A program made the position numbers and the translations under genes. From Glycomyces harbinensis (GTDB taxonomy: Bacteria; Actinomycetota; Actinomycetes; Mycobacteriales; Micromonosporaceae): a stretch of 64,000 bases of DNA. Below the pieces are notes generated by a model. The model was not told the DNA's origin. It ran no database searches and was given only the letters and a program-made list of their open reading frames with translations. Numbering within the stretch: position 1 is the first letter of the stretch; every line of letters begins with the position of its first letter. Shown here piece by piece: positions 18,528 through 26,795 of this stretch. The stretch covers positions 434,001 through 498,000 of the forward strand of contig NZ_FNAD01000001.1 in assembly GCF_900101745.1 (NCBI RefSeq), given 5' to 3'.

Positions 18528-19874
18528 TCAGAACGGCTCGATCTCGGCGCCGAGGCGCTGGAGCCGTTCGGCGAGCTGCTCGTACCCGCGGTGGATCACG
18601 TTGATGTGGCGCAGTTCCGAGACCCCGCGGGCCCGAAGCATCCCCAGCAGCAGCACCACGGCCGGGCGCAGCGCGGGCGGGCACACGACCTCGGCGCCGG
18701 TCCAGTGGACGGGCCCGTCCACGTAGATCCGGTGCGGGTCGAGCAGGCGCACGCGGGCGCCGAGCCGGTTGAGCTCGGTCAGGTAGATCGCGCGGTTCTC
18801 GTAGACCCAGTCGTGGATCATCGTCGAGCCCTCGGCGCACGAGGCGATGAGCGCGAAGAACGGCAGGTTGTCGATGTTGAGCCCGGGGAAGGGCATCGGG
18901 TGGATCTTGTCCATCGGCGCGCGCAGCGGCGAGGGGAAGACCGTCAGGTCGGTCAGGCGGGTGCGCCCGTTCGCGGCCAGGTACTCGCCGCTCCTGGTGT
19001 AGACCAGGCCCATCTCCTCGGTCAGCGCGAGTTCGATCTCGACGAACTCGATGGGGACGCGGCGGACGGTGATCTCGGATTCGGTGACGATCGCGGCGGC
19101 CAGGAGGCTCCAGGCCTCGATCGGGTCCTCCGAGGGCGCGTAGTCGACGGCGACGTCGATCTCCTCGCGGCCGTGGACGGTGATGGTGGTGGTGCCGACG
19201 CCGTCGACGCGGACGCCGAGGCGTTCGAGGAAGAAGCACAGGTCCTGGACCATGTAGTTGCACGAGGCGTTGCGGATGACGGTGGGCACGGGGTGGCGGG
19301 CGGCGGCCATGATCGCGTTCTCGGTGACGGTGTCGCCGCGTTCGGTCAAGACGATGGCGCCGGGCGGGTCGATGTGGTCCTTGACGGTGGCGCGGTAGAC
19401 GCCCTGGGAGGTCTCGACGGCGAGGCCGAAGCGGCGCAGGGCCACCATGTGGGGTTCGACGGTGCGGTCGCCGAGCTCGCAGCCGCCGGCGAACGGCAGC
19501 TCGAACTCGGTGTAGTCGTGCAGGAGCGGGCCGAGGAACATGATGATCGACCGGGTGCGGCGGGCGGCGTCGGCGTCGATCCGGGTGAGGTCGAGCCGTT
19601 CGGGCGGGGTCAGGCGCAGGTCGCCGTCGTCGCCGAGCCACTCGTAGTGGACGCCCATGGAGGCGAGCACCCGCAGGATGCGGTTGACCTCTTCGATGCG
19701 CGCGACGCGCCTGAGGGTGGTGGTGCCGCGGTTGAGGAGGCTGGCGCACAGGAGTGCGACCCCGGCGTTCTTCGAGGTCTTGACGTCGATCGAGCCCGAG
19801 AGCATGGCGCCGCCGCGGACCCGCAGGTGCTGCGGGGCCCGCGCGCGCCCGGTGTCGCCGTCGTAGTCGAACAT
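18528..19874 (-). CDS. MurA-like enolpyruvyl transferase (MurA paralogue)
   Basis: At 448 residues it has MurA length and fold signatures: Lys35-Asn36 in VKTSKNAGVALL correspond to the UDP-GlcNAc-binding KN pair, and Cys132 in FAGGCELGDRTVEPH matches the catalytic, fosfomycin-reactive cysteine loop. MurA transfers enolpyruvate from PEP to UDP-GlcNAc, the first step of peptidoglycan synthesis. Actinomycetes often hold a second, divergent copy, and no other cell-wall genes are nearby, so this may be a paralogue with a specialised role. Its ATG follows a TACGCT -10 box by six bases (leaderless). Confidence 0.88.
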   Translation of the reverse strand: MFDYDGDTGRARAPQHLRVRGGAMLSGSIDVKTSKNAGVALLCASLLNRGTTTLRRVARIEEVNRILRVLASMGVHYEWLGDDGDLRLTPPERLDLTRIDADAARRTRSIIMFLGPLLHDYTEFELPFAGGCELGDRTVEPHMVALRRFGLAVETSQGVYRATVKDHIDPPGAIVLTERGDTVTENAIMAAARHPVPTVIRNASCNYMVQDLCFFLERLGVRVDGVGTTTITVHGREEIDVAVDYAPSEDPIEAWSLLAAAIVTESEITVRRVPIEFVEIELALTEEMGLVYTRSGEYLAANGRTRLTDLTVFPSPLRAPMDKIHPMPFPGLNIDNLPFFALIASCAEGSTMIHDWVYENRAIYLTELNRLGARVRLLDPHRIYVDGPVHWTGAEVVCPPALRPAVVLLLGMLRARGVSELRHINVIHRGYEQLAERLQRLGAEIEPF

Positions 19875-19880
19875 GCGGAC

Positions 19881-19886
19881 AGCGTA
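19881..19886 (-). promoter_or_regulatory. Leaderless -10 box of the MurA-like gene
   Basis: TACGCT on the minus strand ends six bases before the ATG at 19874. No ribosome-binding sequence is present between them, so transcription probably begins at or next to the start codon. Confidence 0.5.
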
Positions 19887-19973
19887 ACGGAGTTCAGTGT
19901 CCAGTAGGGGCGATCGGAAGGTCCCGTGTCCGCTGCTCAGGACGGGTGCGCGGGGGCGTTGTGCGGGTGCGGT

Positions 19974-20906
19974 TCACATTTCGGGGACCGGGCCGATGCC
20001 CTCCGCGGCCCGCACTTGTTCGTCCAACAGTTCCATGACGGCGGCGACGGCGGGGCGGCGCGAGCCCCCGCGAAGGGTCACGGCCTGGAAGTGGCGGAAC
20101 GGCGTGAACGGCGCGGTCACCGGCACGCGGATGAGGTCGAGGTGGTGCGGGAGGTCGACGAGCCGGGGGATGAGCGCCACGCCCATGTGGTGGGCGACCA
20201 TCACGGCGATGACCAGCCATTCGCGGGCCTCGCCGGTGACGGTGGGCCGGAATCCCGCGTTGGAGCACGCGGTGAGGACGTGGCGCCGGTGCATCGAGCC
20301 GGGCACGCCCAGGACCCACGGTTCGCGTTCGAGGTCGCGCAGGTCCACGCCCTCGGCGCCGGCGCACCAGTGGCCGCCGGGCACGACGAGGTCGAACGGG
20401 TCGTTGAAGACCGTCTGCGCGTCGAAGCGGATGTCCTCGGGCGGCGGGTTGTCGGGCGTGGCCTCCACGAGCGCGAGGTCGGCCTCGCCGGCGAACAGGA
20501 GGTCGAAGCTCTCGATGGCCTCGGCCTCGCGCAGGCGCAGGTGCAGCGAGGGGTACTTCTGGCGGGCGGCGTCGACCAGCGGCGCCAGCAGGGTCGCGAT
20601 GGCGGTGGGGAAGCCGCACAGGCGCAGCATCCCGGACGGTTCGCCCTCGGTGGCCTGGAGTTCGGCCTCGGCGAGGCGCCACATGGCCTCGATGGCGTCG
20701 ATGTGGGCGATGAGGACCTGGGCGGCCGAGGAGAGGCGCACGCCGCGCCCGACCGGCTCCAGGAGCGGGACGCCGAGGTCCTTGGACAGCAGCCGTATCT
20801 GCTGGGAGGCGGCGGAGGTGGACATGTGCAGGGCTTTCGCGGCGCCGGAGACGGTGCCGTGGTGGGCGATGGCCCGCAGGACGTGCAGGCGCCGAAGATC
20901 GATCAT
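19974..20906 (-). CDS. LysR-family transcriptional regulator
   Basis: The 310-residue protein starts at ATG 20906 behind a strong GGGAGGGAGG site. The LysR winged helix occupies the first 65 residues (LRAIAHHGTVSGAAKALHMS, QQIRLLSKDLGVPLL), followed by the effector-binding domain. It is divergent from the zinc-ribbon microprotein gene at 21103, with 196 bases between them; LysR proteins commonly act on the divergent promoter, but no T-N11-A site stands out clearly. The effector is unknown. Confidence 0.9.
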   Translation of the reverse strand: MIDLRRLHVLRAIAHHGTVSGAAKALHMSTSAASQQIRLLSKDLGVPLLEPVGRGVRLSSAAQVLIAHIDAIEAMWRLAEAELQATEGEPSGMLRLCGFPTAIATLLAPLVDAARQKYPSLHLRLREAEAIESFDLLFAGEADLALVEATPDNPPPEDIRFDAQTVFNDPFDLVVPGGHWCAGAEGVDLRDLEREPWVLGVPGSMHRRHVLTACSNAGFRPTVTGEAREWLVIAVMVAHHMGVALIPRLVDLPHHLDLIRVPVTAPFTPFRHFQAVTLRGGSRRPAVAAVMELLDEQVRAAEGIGPVPEM

Positions 20907-21102
20907 GTGTGGCCTCCCTCCCTTTAGCGATTGCTTCACGATGAGTTTCGCAAACTAGCGTCACCGAGGTCTTGTAGCCCGTACGAATGGGACCTTAACC
21001 TCGATCGTGAGCGTAAAAATCATTGCGCGGGCCCCTTTGCGGGCTTCGTCGCCGAACGCTCGCTCCTGAAGAACCCCGATGGCCTTGTGAGGAGGACACG
21101 GT

Positions 21103-21297
21103 ATGCGATGCTGCCCGTTTTGTGGTTGGCCTGACGATGATCCGGTGACGACCGTGTCCCGTCACCGCGGCTCCACCGGTACGACGGTGTGGACCCGGTG
21201 CATCTGCGGCTCGCTCCAGACCCGCGTGCGCGACGGCGCCGCGACGGTCGTCTGCGCGCGCAGCAGACCGGTCGGCCACACGGCCGCCACCGCGTAA
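21103..21297 (+). CDS. Zinc-ribbon microprotein
   Basis: A 64-residue protein begins MRCCPFCGWPDDDP and continues to TVWTRCICGSLQTRV, giving CxxC...CxC(G) cysteine knuckles of a small zinc ribbon. A GAGGAGG ribosome site ten bases upstream supports real translation. Comparable short proteins with paired cysteine knuckles occur in actinomycetes, where they may bind nucleic acid or serve as protein adaptors, but no function is assigned. It is divergent from the LysR gene. A GC hairpin (21335-21351, CGCGCCCT-C-AGGGCGCG) follows and may end the transcript. Confidence 0.7.
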   Translation: MRCCPFCGWPDDDPVTTVSRHRGSTGTTVWTRCICGSLQTRVRDGAATVVCARSRPVGHTAATA

Positions 21298-21395
21298 CCC
21301 CCAGGGTTCCCCTCTGCTCCACTTCTCAAAGCTCCGCGCCCTCAGGGCGCGGGCTGACTCCTGCCTGCCAGCGCGACTATCTTCGAGGATTTCCC

Positions 21396-21812
21396 ATGCA
21401 CGACTTCGACATCCGCATCGTGTTCCAGATCTGCGGTGCGGTTCTGGCCATCACCAACTACCTGCTCGTGCAGACCCATCGGATCAAGGCGACCAGTCCG
21501 GTGTCGCTGGGCGTGGTGCTCACGGCGTGCTCGATCCTGTTGACGTCGGCGATCATCGGTCGGGACTGGGGTCTGATCCTGTTGGAGGGGACGTGGTTGG
21601 TGATGGGGAGTGTGACGATCGCGGTGCGGCAGCGTTCGGCGGCGCGGCGTGCGGTGCTGGAGCGTGAGGCTCTGGCGTCGGCGGTGCCGGTTCGGGTCGT
21701 GGCGGCTGAGCGGGCGGTTTCCGGGCGGGTGGTGTCGGAGGCGGCGTTCGTGGAGACGGTGGCGTTGGAGCGGCCGGTGGCGCGTGAGTTGGAGTTGGCT
21801 GCGGCGGCCTAG
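21396..21812 (+). CDS. Small membrane protein (CBU_0592/YgjV-like)
   Basis: ATG 21396 has CGAGGA upstream and gives 138 residues. Three hydrophobic helices occupy residues 5-75 (FQICGAVLAITNYLLVQ, SLGVVLTACSILLTSAII, GLILLEGTWLVMGSVTIAV), the arrangement of CBU_0592-like proteins of unknown role. The remaining 60 residues form an Ala/Val/Glu/Arg-rich cytosolic tail that looks helical. From within this gene the base composition changes to G- and T-rich codon endings that continue through the next two genes. Confidence 0.65.
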   Translation: MHDFDIRIVFQICGAVLAITNYLLVQTHRIKATSPVSLGVVLTACSILLTSAIIGRDWGLILLEGTWLVMGSVTIAVRQRSAARRAVLEREALASAVPVRVVAAERAVSGRVVSEAAFVETVALERPVARELELAAAA

Positions 21813-21840
21813 TCCCGGGTGGGTGCGGGTCGGGGGCGGT

Positions 21841-21846
21841 TAGGCT
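21841..21846 (+). promoter_or_regulatory. Leaderless -10 box of the response-regulator gene
   Basis: TAGGCT ends six bases before the GTG at 21853, with no Shine-Dalgarno sequence. The regulator therefore probably has its own promoter, separate from the membrane protein 40 bases upstream. Confidence 0.5.
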
Positions 21847-21852
21847 CGTGGC

Positions 21853-22500
21853 GTGGCTATCCGAGTGCTGATCGCAGACGACCAGGAGATGGTCCGGGCT
21901 GGTTTCCGGGCCATCATCGATGCTCAGGCGGATATGGAGGTCGTGGCGGATGCGCCCGACGGGGTGGTGGCGGTCGCGGAGGCGCGGCGGTTGAAGCCGG
22001 ATGTGTGCTTGTTCGATATTCGGATGCCGAGGCTGGATGGTCTTGAGGCGACGCGGATGCTGCTTGCGGGTGGGAATGGTTCGGGTCCGCGGATCGTGGT
22101 GGTGACGACGTTCGATACGGATGAGTATGTGTACGGGGCGTTGCGTTCGGGTGCGACGGGGTTCTTGTTGAAGGATTCGGGTCCGACGTTGCTGGTGGAG
22201 GCGGTGCGGGCGGCGGCGAGTGGTGAGTCGTTGGTGTCGCCGTCGGTGACGGTGCGGTTGTTGGAGCGGTTGAGTGAGCCGGTGTCCGCGGGTGTGAAGG
22301 CGGTCGAGATTTTGACCGAGCGTGAGTTGGACGTGGTGGAGTTGGTGGCGCGGGGGCGGACGAATGCGGAGATCGCGGGGTCGTTGTTCGTGTCGGTGTC
22401 GACGGTGAAGACGCATTTGGAGGCGGTGCGGGCGAAGTTGCCGGCGCGCAATCGGGTGGAGATCGCGGCGTGGGCGTGGGAGCACGGGGTCGTGGGCTGA
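21853..22500 (+). CDS. NarL/FixJ-family response regulator
   Basis: The 215-residue protein has a receiver domain (IADDQEMVRAGFRA acidic pocket, phosphoacceptor Asp in CLFDIRMPRLDG, TTFDTDEY and LLKD switch residues) and a LuxR-type helix-turn-helix (LTERELDVVELVARGRTNAE, SVSTVKTHLEAVRAKL). No sensor kinase gene lies beside it, so it is an orphan in this window. Its codons end mostly in G or T, unlike the C-rich genes before it. The target genes are not evident. Confidence 0.92.
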   Translation: MAIRVLIADDQEMVRAGFRAIIDAQADMEVVADAPDGVVAVAEARRLKPDVCLFDIRMPRLDGLEATRMLLAGGNGSGPRIVVVTTFDTDEYVYGALRSGATGFLLKDSGPTLLVEAVRAAASGESLVSPSVTVRLLERLSEPVSAGVKAVEILTERELDVVELVARGRTNAEIAGSLFVSVSTVKTHLEAVRAKLPARNRVEIAAWAWEHGVVG

Positions 22501-22501
22501 G

Positions 22502-23173
22502 TTGCGGTCCGTTGCGTCGGTGGAGTCGGTCGTCGAGACGGTGGTGAGCCGTTCGCGGTTCGTGTGCACGTTGTATCGGGTGGCTTCGGAGGCTGAGGCG
22601 CGGGAGCGGATCGGTGTGCATCGGCGTGCGTTCTGGGAGGCGTCGCACAATTGCACGGCGTATGTGGTCGGTGAGGGGCGGTCGGCGGGTTCGAATGATG
22701 ACGGTGAGCCGGCGGGGACTGCGGGGGTGCCGATGTTGGAGGTGCTGCGCGGGCGGGATCTGACTGATGTGCTGGCGGTGGTGACCCGTTATTTCGGCGG
22801 GGTGAAGTTGGGTGCGGGTGGTCTGGTGCGGGCGTACGGCGGGGCGGTTGCCGCGGCGGTGGATGCGGTCGGGACGGTGGTGTTGGCGCGATGGCCGCGG
22901 CTTTCGGTGCGGGTGGGTTATGGGGCTGCGGGGAGTTTGGAGGGGTTGTTGCGGTTGCGTGAGGATGTGCGTTTGATCGAGGTCGTGTTCGGTCCTGAGG
23001 TGGTGTTCGATGTGGCGTGTGCGGATGCGGAGATCCTGGTGGATTGGTTGGCGTCGCAGACGGCGGGGGCGGCTGAGGTCGTGCCGGCGGGGGTGTGGCG
23101 GGTGGAGCTGTTATCGTTCCAGGGCGCTGAGTGGAAGGGATGCGATGATGACCCAGCAGGTTGTGACCGATAA
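22502..23173 (+). CDS. YigZ/IMPACT family protein
   Basis: The 223-residue product matches the YigZ architecture: an N-terminal UPF0029/IMPACT domain (SRSRFVCTLYRV, SNDDGEPAGTAGVPML, TRYFGGVKLGAGGLVRAYG) and a C-terminal DUF1949 ferredoxin-like domain. IMPACT proteins are linked to translation control in eukaryotes; the bacterial role is undefined. The start is uncertain: a TTG at 22502, one base after the preceding stop, gives the family N-terminus; GTG 22520 is an alternative. The 3' end overlaps the GH43 gene by 29 bases. Confidence 0.85.
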   Translation: MRSVASVESVVETVVSRSRFVCTLYRVASEAEARERIGVHRRAFWEASHNCTAYVVGEGRSAGSNDDGEPAGTAGVPMLEVLRGRDLTDVLAVVTRYFGGVKLGAGGLVRAYGGAVAAAVDAVGTVVLARWPRLSVRVGYGAAGSLEGLLRLREDVRLIEVVFGPEVVFDVACADAEILVDWLASQTAGAAEVVPAGVWRVELLSFQGAEWKGCDDDPAGCDR

Positions 23174-24131
23174 CAACGGTGGTGGCGTGTTGCCGAACCC
23201 GTTCATCCTGGAGCGGGCCGACCCGCAGATCACCCGGCATGTGGACGGGCGCTACTACTTCACGGCCACGGTCCCCTCGTATGACCGGATCGTGCTGCGC
23301 GGCGCCGATTCCCTCGAGGGCCTGCGGGACGCGGCCGAGACCACCGTCTGGGTCCGCCATCCCGAGGGGGCGATGGGCTCGCACATCTGGGCGCCGGAGC
23401 TGCACTGGATCGACGGGGCCTGGTACGTGTACTTCGCCGCGGGCGAGGCCGAGTCGGCGACCGCGGACGTGTGGCGCATCCGCATGTACGTGCTGGAGCA
23501 CCGCGGCCCCGACCCGCTTTCGGGCGGGTGGGTCGAGAAGGGGCAGGTCCGCACGCCGATCGACTCGTTCTCGCTGGACGCGACGACGTTCGCGCACCGC
23601 GGGCGCCGGTACCTGTGCTGGGCGCAGCACAATCCGGCGCTGCCGGGGACGAACACGAGCCTGTACCTGGCCGAGCTGGCCGACCCGTGGACGCTCGCGA
23701 CCGAGCCGGTGGAGCTGTCGCGGCCGGAGCTGGACTGGGAGACGGTGCGGTTCGCGGTCAACGAGGGCCCGTATGCGATCGTGCGCAACGGGAAGGTCTT
23801 CATCACCTACTCGGCCGCCGGGACCGGCGCGGAGTACTGCGTGGGGCTGTTGAGCGCCGACGAGGATGCCGACCTGCTCGATGCGGCCTCCTGGGCCAAG
23901 AGCCCGGTGCCGGTGTTCGCCACCAGTGCGGAGGCGGGCGTCTTCGGGCCGGGCCACAACGCGTTCACCGTCGACGAGGACGGGCGCGACCTCCTGGTCT
24001 TCCACGCCCGCGCCTACGCCGAGATCGAGGGCGACCCGCTGGACAACCCCGACCGGCACTGCCGCGTCCAGCCCTTCGGCTGGGCCGAGGACGGCACCCC
24101 CGACTTCGGGCGGCCCCTGCCCGAAAACTGA
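23145..24131 (+). CDS. GH43-family glycoside hydrolase
   Basis: This 328-residue protein starts at tandem ATGs (23145/23148) behind GGAAGGG and has no signal peptide, so it is intracellular. The five-blade propeller signatures are visible: NPFILERADPQI with the general-base Asp, IDSFSLDATTF with the pKa-modulating Asp, and VNEGPYAIV with the catalytic acid Glu; HNAF near the C-terminus is a usual core His. GH43 enzymes act on arabino- or xylo-oligosaccharides, so it could work with the cytosolic GH51 enzyme. Codon use returns to C-ending within this gene, in contrast to the overlapping upstream gene. Confidence 0.9.
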   Translation: MMTQQVVTDNNGGGVLPNPFILERADPQITRHVDGRYYFTATVPSYDRIVLRGADSLEGLRDAAETTVWVRHPEGAMGSHIWAPELHWIDGAWYVYFAAGEAESATADVWRIRMYVLEHRGPDPLSGGWVEKGQVRTPIDSFSLDATTFAHRGRRYLCWAQHNPALPGTNTSLYLAELADPWTLATEPVELSRPELDWETVRFAVNEGPYAIVRNGKVFITYSAAGTGAEYCVGLLSADEDADLLDAASWAKSPVPVFATSAEAGVFGPGHNAFTVDEDGRDLLVFHARAYAEIEGDPLDNPDRHCRVQPFGWAEDGTPDFGRPLPEN

Positions 24132-24220
24132 CGCGGGGGCCTGGTCGGCCACTTGGCTGATGCGGGCGCTCTTGCGATGTCGCTACGGTGAGGGGCAACC
24201 CACCCCTTTGAGGAGCGTCC

Positions 24221-25210
24221 ATGAAGGCCGTCATCCAGCAGCGCTACGGCGACCCTGCACAAGTCCTGACCGTCGGCGAGGCCCCGCGGCCCGAACCGGG
24301 CCCCGGGGAGGTCCTGGTGCGGCTGCGGGCCACCAGTGTCAACACGCCCGACTGGATCGCCGTCGCCGGCGTCCCCTATGTGCTGCGCCTGGGGCCGCGT
24401 CCAGCCGGGGCGATCCGCGGCACCGACGTCGCCGGCGAGGTCGCCGCCCTCGGCGACGGGGTCACGGGCTTCGCGGTCGGCGACGCGGTCTTCGGGTCCG
24501 TGTGGGCCTCCAAGATGACCCGCGCCGGGACGTTCGCCGAGTACACCGTCGCCCCGGCCGCGCTGCTCGTTCCCAAACCCGCGTCGGTGACCTTCGAGGA
24601 CGCCGCCGCATCGGTCATGTCCGGCCTGACGGCCCTGGTCGCGTTCACCGAGTCCGCCCCTGTCCGGCCGGGCCAGCGCGTGCTGGTCAACGGCGCCTCC
24701 GGCGGGGTGGGGACGTTCGCGGTCCAGATCGCCAAGCACTACGGCGCTCACGTGACGGGCGTGTGCGGGCCGAAGAACGTCGATCTGGTGCGCGAGTTGG
24801 GTGCCGACGTCGCGATCGACTACACGGCGGTGGATTTCACGGCCGGGATCGAGCGGTACGACACGATCCTGGACAACGTGTTGAACCATCCGCCGAGCCG
24901 GTCGTTTCGGGTCTTGGCGCCTGACGGGGTGTTCATTCCCAACAGTGTGGGGATCTCGGGGGGCCTGCTGGCGGGCCTGGGGCGGTTCGCGAGGGCCTCG
25001 CTCCTGGGCCGGCTCGGGAGGGCCCGGGTGCGCACGGCCGCGGGCGAGGCGACACTGGAGCGGCTGACCGCATTGGCGGGGCTGCTGGATTCGGGTGCGG
25101 TCGCGCCGGTCGTCGACCGGGTCTACGCGCTCGAGGAGACCCCTGCGGCGGTGGCGCACATGCTGGGCCATCATGCGCGGGGGAACATCGTGATCAGCAT
25201 GCGCCCCTGA
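24221..25210 (+). CDS. MDR-superfamily NAD(P)-dependent reductase
   Basis: The 329-residue enzyme has the GroES-like N-terminal half (MKAVIQQRYGDP, EVLVRLRATSVNTPDW) and a Rossmann half with VNGASGGVGTFAVQIAK, typical of the zinc-independent quinone reductase/RTN4IP1-like branch. GAGGAG eight bases before ATG supports the start. It is the second such enzyme in the window (the other is at 10617) and is convergent with arfB. Substrate unknown. Confidence 0.87.
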   Translation: MKAVIQQRYGDPAQVLTVGEAPRPEPGPGEVLVRLRATSVNTPDWIAVAGVPYVLRLGPRPAGAIRGTDVAGEVAALGDGVTGFAVGDAVFGSVWASKMTRAGTFAEYTVAPAALLVPKPASVTFEDAAASVMSGLTALVAFTESAPVRPGQRVLVNGASGGVGTFAVQIAKHYGAHVTGVCGPKNVDLVRELGADVAIDYTAVDFTAGIERYDTILDNVLNHPPSRSFRVLAPDGVFIPNSVGISGGLLAGLGRFARASLLGRLGRARVRTAAGEATLERLTALAGLLDSGAVAPVVDRVYALEETPAAVAHMLGHHARGNIVISMRP

Positions 25211-25220
25211 AGGCCGGGCG

Positions 25221-25640
25221 TCAGTCGGTGGTGTCGCGGCGCAGTCGTTTGACCGTGCCGCGGCGCTTCTTGTCCTCCAGGCGCCGGCGCTTCTGCCCTT
25301 TGGAGGGTTTGGTGGGGCGGCGGGAGGGCGGGGGTGCGGCGATGGCCCGGCGCAGCAGTTCGGCGAGGCGCTCGAGGGCGGCTTCCCGGTTGCGCAGCTG
25401 GGAGCGGAATTCCGAGGCCGCGATGACCACGGTGCCGTCGGTGGCGCGCGTGCCCAGTCGTGCGAGGGCCCGTTCGACTAGAGCCGGCGGGAGCGCTTTC
25501 GTTCCGGCCAGGTCGAACACGAGTTCCACGCGCGAGTCGGTGGTGTTGACGCCCTGCCCGCCGGGGCCCGAGGATCGCGAGAACCGCCAGCGCAGTTCGG
25601 CGTCGGGGATGGCGAGGTCGTCGGTGATCGGGACAGGCAT
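25221..25640 (-). CDS. arfB: Peptidyl-tRNA hydrolase ArfB (ribosome rescue)
   Basis: The 139-residue protein carries the class I release-factor GGQ motif in RSSGPGGQGVNTTDSRVEL and a strongly basic C-terminal tail (KGQKRRRLEDKKRRG), the two hallmarks of ArfB/YaeJ. The GGQ loop hydrolyses peptidyl-tRNA on stalled ribosomes while the basic tail occupies the empty mRNA channel. It starts ten bases after the stop of the phosphotransferase gene and is likely co-transcribed with it. Confidence 0.95.
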   Translation of the reverse strand: MPVPITDDLAIPDAELRWRFSRSSGPGGQGVNTTDSRVELVFDLAGTKALPPALVERALARLGTRATDGTVVIAASEFRSQLRNREAALERLAELLRRAIAAPPPSRRPTKPSKGQKRRRLEDKKRRGTVKRLRRDTTD

Positions 25641-25650
25641 GGTCAGGCTT

Positions 25651-26691
25651 TCAGGACTCGAGTGCGGCGGCGGCCCAGCGGACCAGCATCGTGAAGATCG
25701 GGCGGCGCCGTTCCAGGACGGCGGCGTCGTCGGAGGCGGGGTCGTAGTTGGCGCTGGCGATCTGCTTGCCGGCGGCGAGGCCGGTGAGCATCGCCGGGGC
25801 GAGCCAACAGTACTTGACCGCGCCGGTGGCCGCGACGGCTTTGCGCACCGCGGCCTGGTCGCGGTGGCCGGCTTCGGCGAGGCCGGTGAGGTAGGCGCCG
25901 GTGAGGGCGGTTTCGGCGTCGGCGAGGTGGTCTGCGGGTTGGAGTCCGTCGAGGAACGTGTCGGCGATGAGGTTGGCGAGGTCTTCGCCGATGGCGCCGG
26001 TGCCGGTGAAGGACCAGTCGAGCAGGGCCGGGGCGCCGTGGTGTTCGATGAGGTTCATGGGCCACACGTCGAGGTGGCAGATCGTCTGGGGGGCCGCTTC
26101 GGCGAGGTCGAACAGGTCGTTGCGCCGCTCCCACAGGGCGCGCAGGCCCTGGCGGAGGTCGTCGGGCCAGTGGGCGGCGGCGACGGGGTGGTCCCAGGGG
26201 ACGGCGGGGAAGGTGCGGGCGCCGGCGTATTGGCGCAGGAAGCGGCGCGAATGCCATGGCGCCTCGGGCCGGGGCCGGGCTTGGATCGTGCCGAGGCGGT
26301 GGGTGAAGTCGGTGAGCATGGGGATCGTCCAGTCCCGGCCGGGGACGCCGTCGAGGGCTTGGAGCCACAGTTCGAGGCTGCCGTCGGGGCGTTCGCCGCT
26401 CGCGAGCAGTGCCGGGGCGCCGATGCCGGCGTCGCGTCCGTAGGCGGCGGCGAAGCCGGTGGTGTAGGCGAGGTGTTCGCGCCGCCAGTAGTTCCAGTGC
26501 CGGGGGTCGGTGGAGGCGGGGAAGTGGGCGTGGCCGGTGCCGGCGGGGGTGAGGTGTTTGAGGATCGCGTCGCCGCCGGGGCCGGTGAGGCGCCAGATCC
26601 CGCCGGTGGCCTGGTTCCCGGTGTTGTGGACCAGGGCCTCGCCCCGCTGGGCGGGGGTGCCGATGGGGGAGTGGAGCGGGTCGGTGAGCAC
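25651..26691 (-). CDS. Aminoglycoside/choline-kinase-like phosphotransferase
   Basis: The 346-residue protein has an APH-type kinase fold: TICHLDVWPMNLIEH is the HxDxxxxN catalytic loop and PALLDWSFTG the metal-binding DW/DF segment. The N-terminal lobe has GGIWRLTGPGGDAILKHL, with the likely ATP-binding Lys. The GTG at 26691 lies six bases after CACAAT (leaderless). Such proteins include antibiotic, homoserine or small-metabolite kinases; the substrate cannot be named. Co-directional with arfB. Confidence 0.78.
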   Translation of the reverse strand: MLTDPLHSPIGTPAQRGEALVHNTGNQATGGIWRLTGPGGDAILKHLTPAGTGHAHFPASTDPRHWNYWRREHLAYTTGFAAAYGRDAGIGAPALLASGERPDGSLELWLQALDGVPGRDWTIPMLTDFTHRLGTIQARPRPEAPWHSRRFLRQYAGARTFPAVPWDHPVAAAHWPDDLRQGLRALWERRNDLFDLAEAAPQTICHLDVWPMNLIEHHGAPALLDWSFTGTGAIGEDLANLIADTFLDGLQPADHLADAETALTGAYLTGLAEAGHRDQAAVRKAVAATGAVKYCWLAPAMLTGLAAGKQIASANYDPASDDAAVLERRRPIFTMLVRWAAAALES

Positions 26692-26745
26692 CGGACGATT
26701 GTGCCAGTCGCCGCAGGGGGCCGCACGGCCTTTACGGGCCGGTGA

Positions 26746-26778
26746 GGAGTCGGGGCACCCGGTGGTGCTGCCGACTCC
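26746..26778 (-). terminator. Helicase terminator hairpin
   Basis: GGAGTCGG...CACC pairs imperfectly with GGTG...CCGACTCC, starting 18 bases beyond the helicase stop and just upstream of the phosphotransferase promoter. Confidence 0.55.
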
Positions 26779-26795
26779 CCCGGTTCCCTTGCGGT

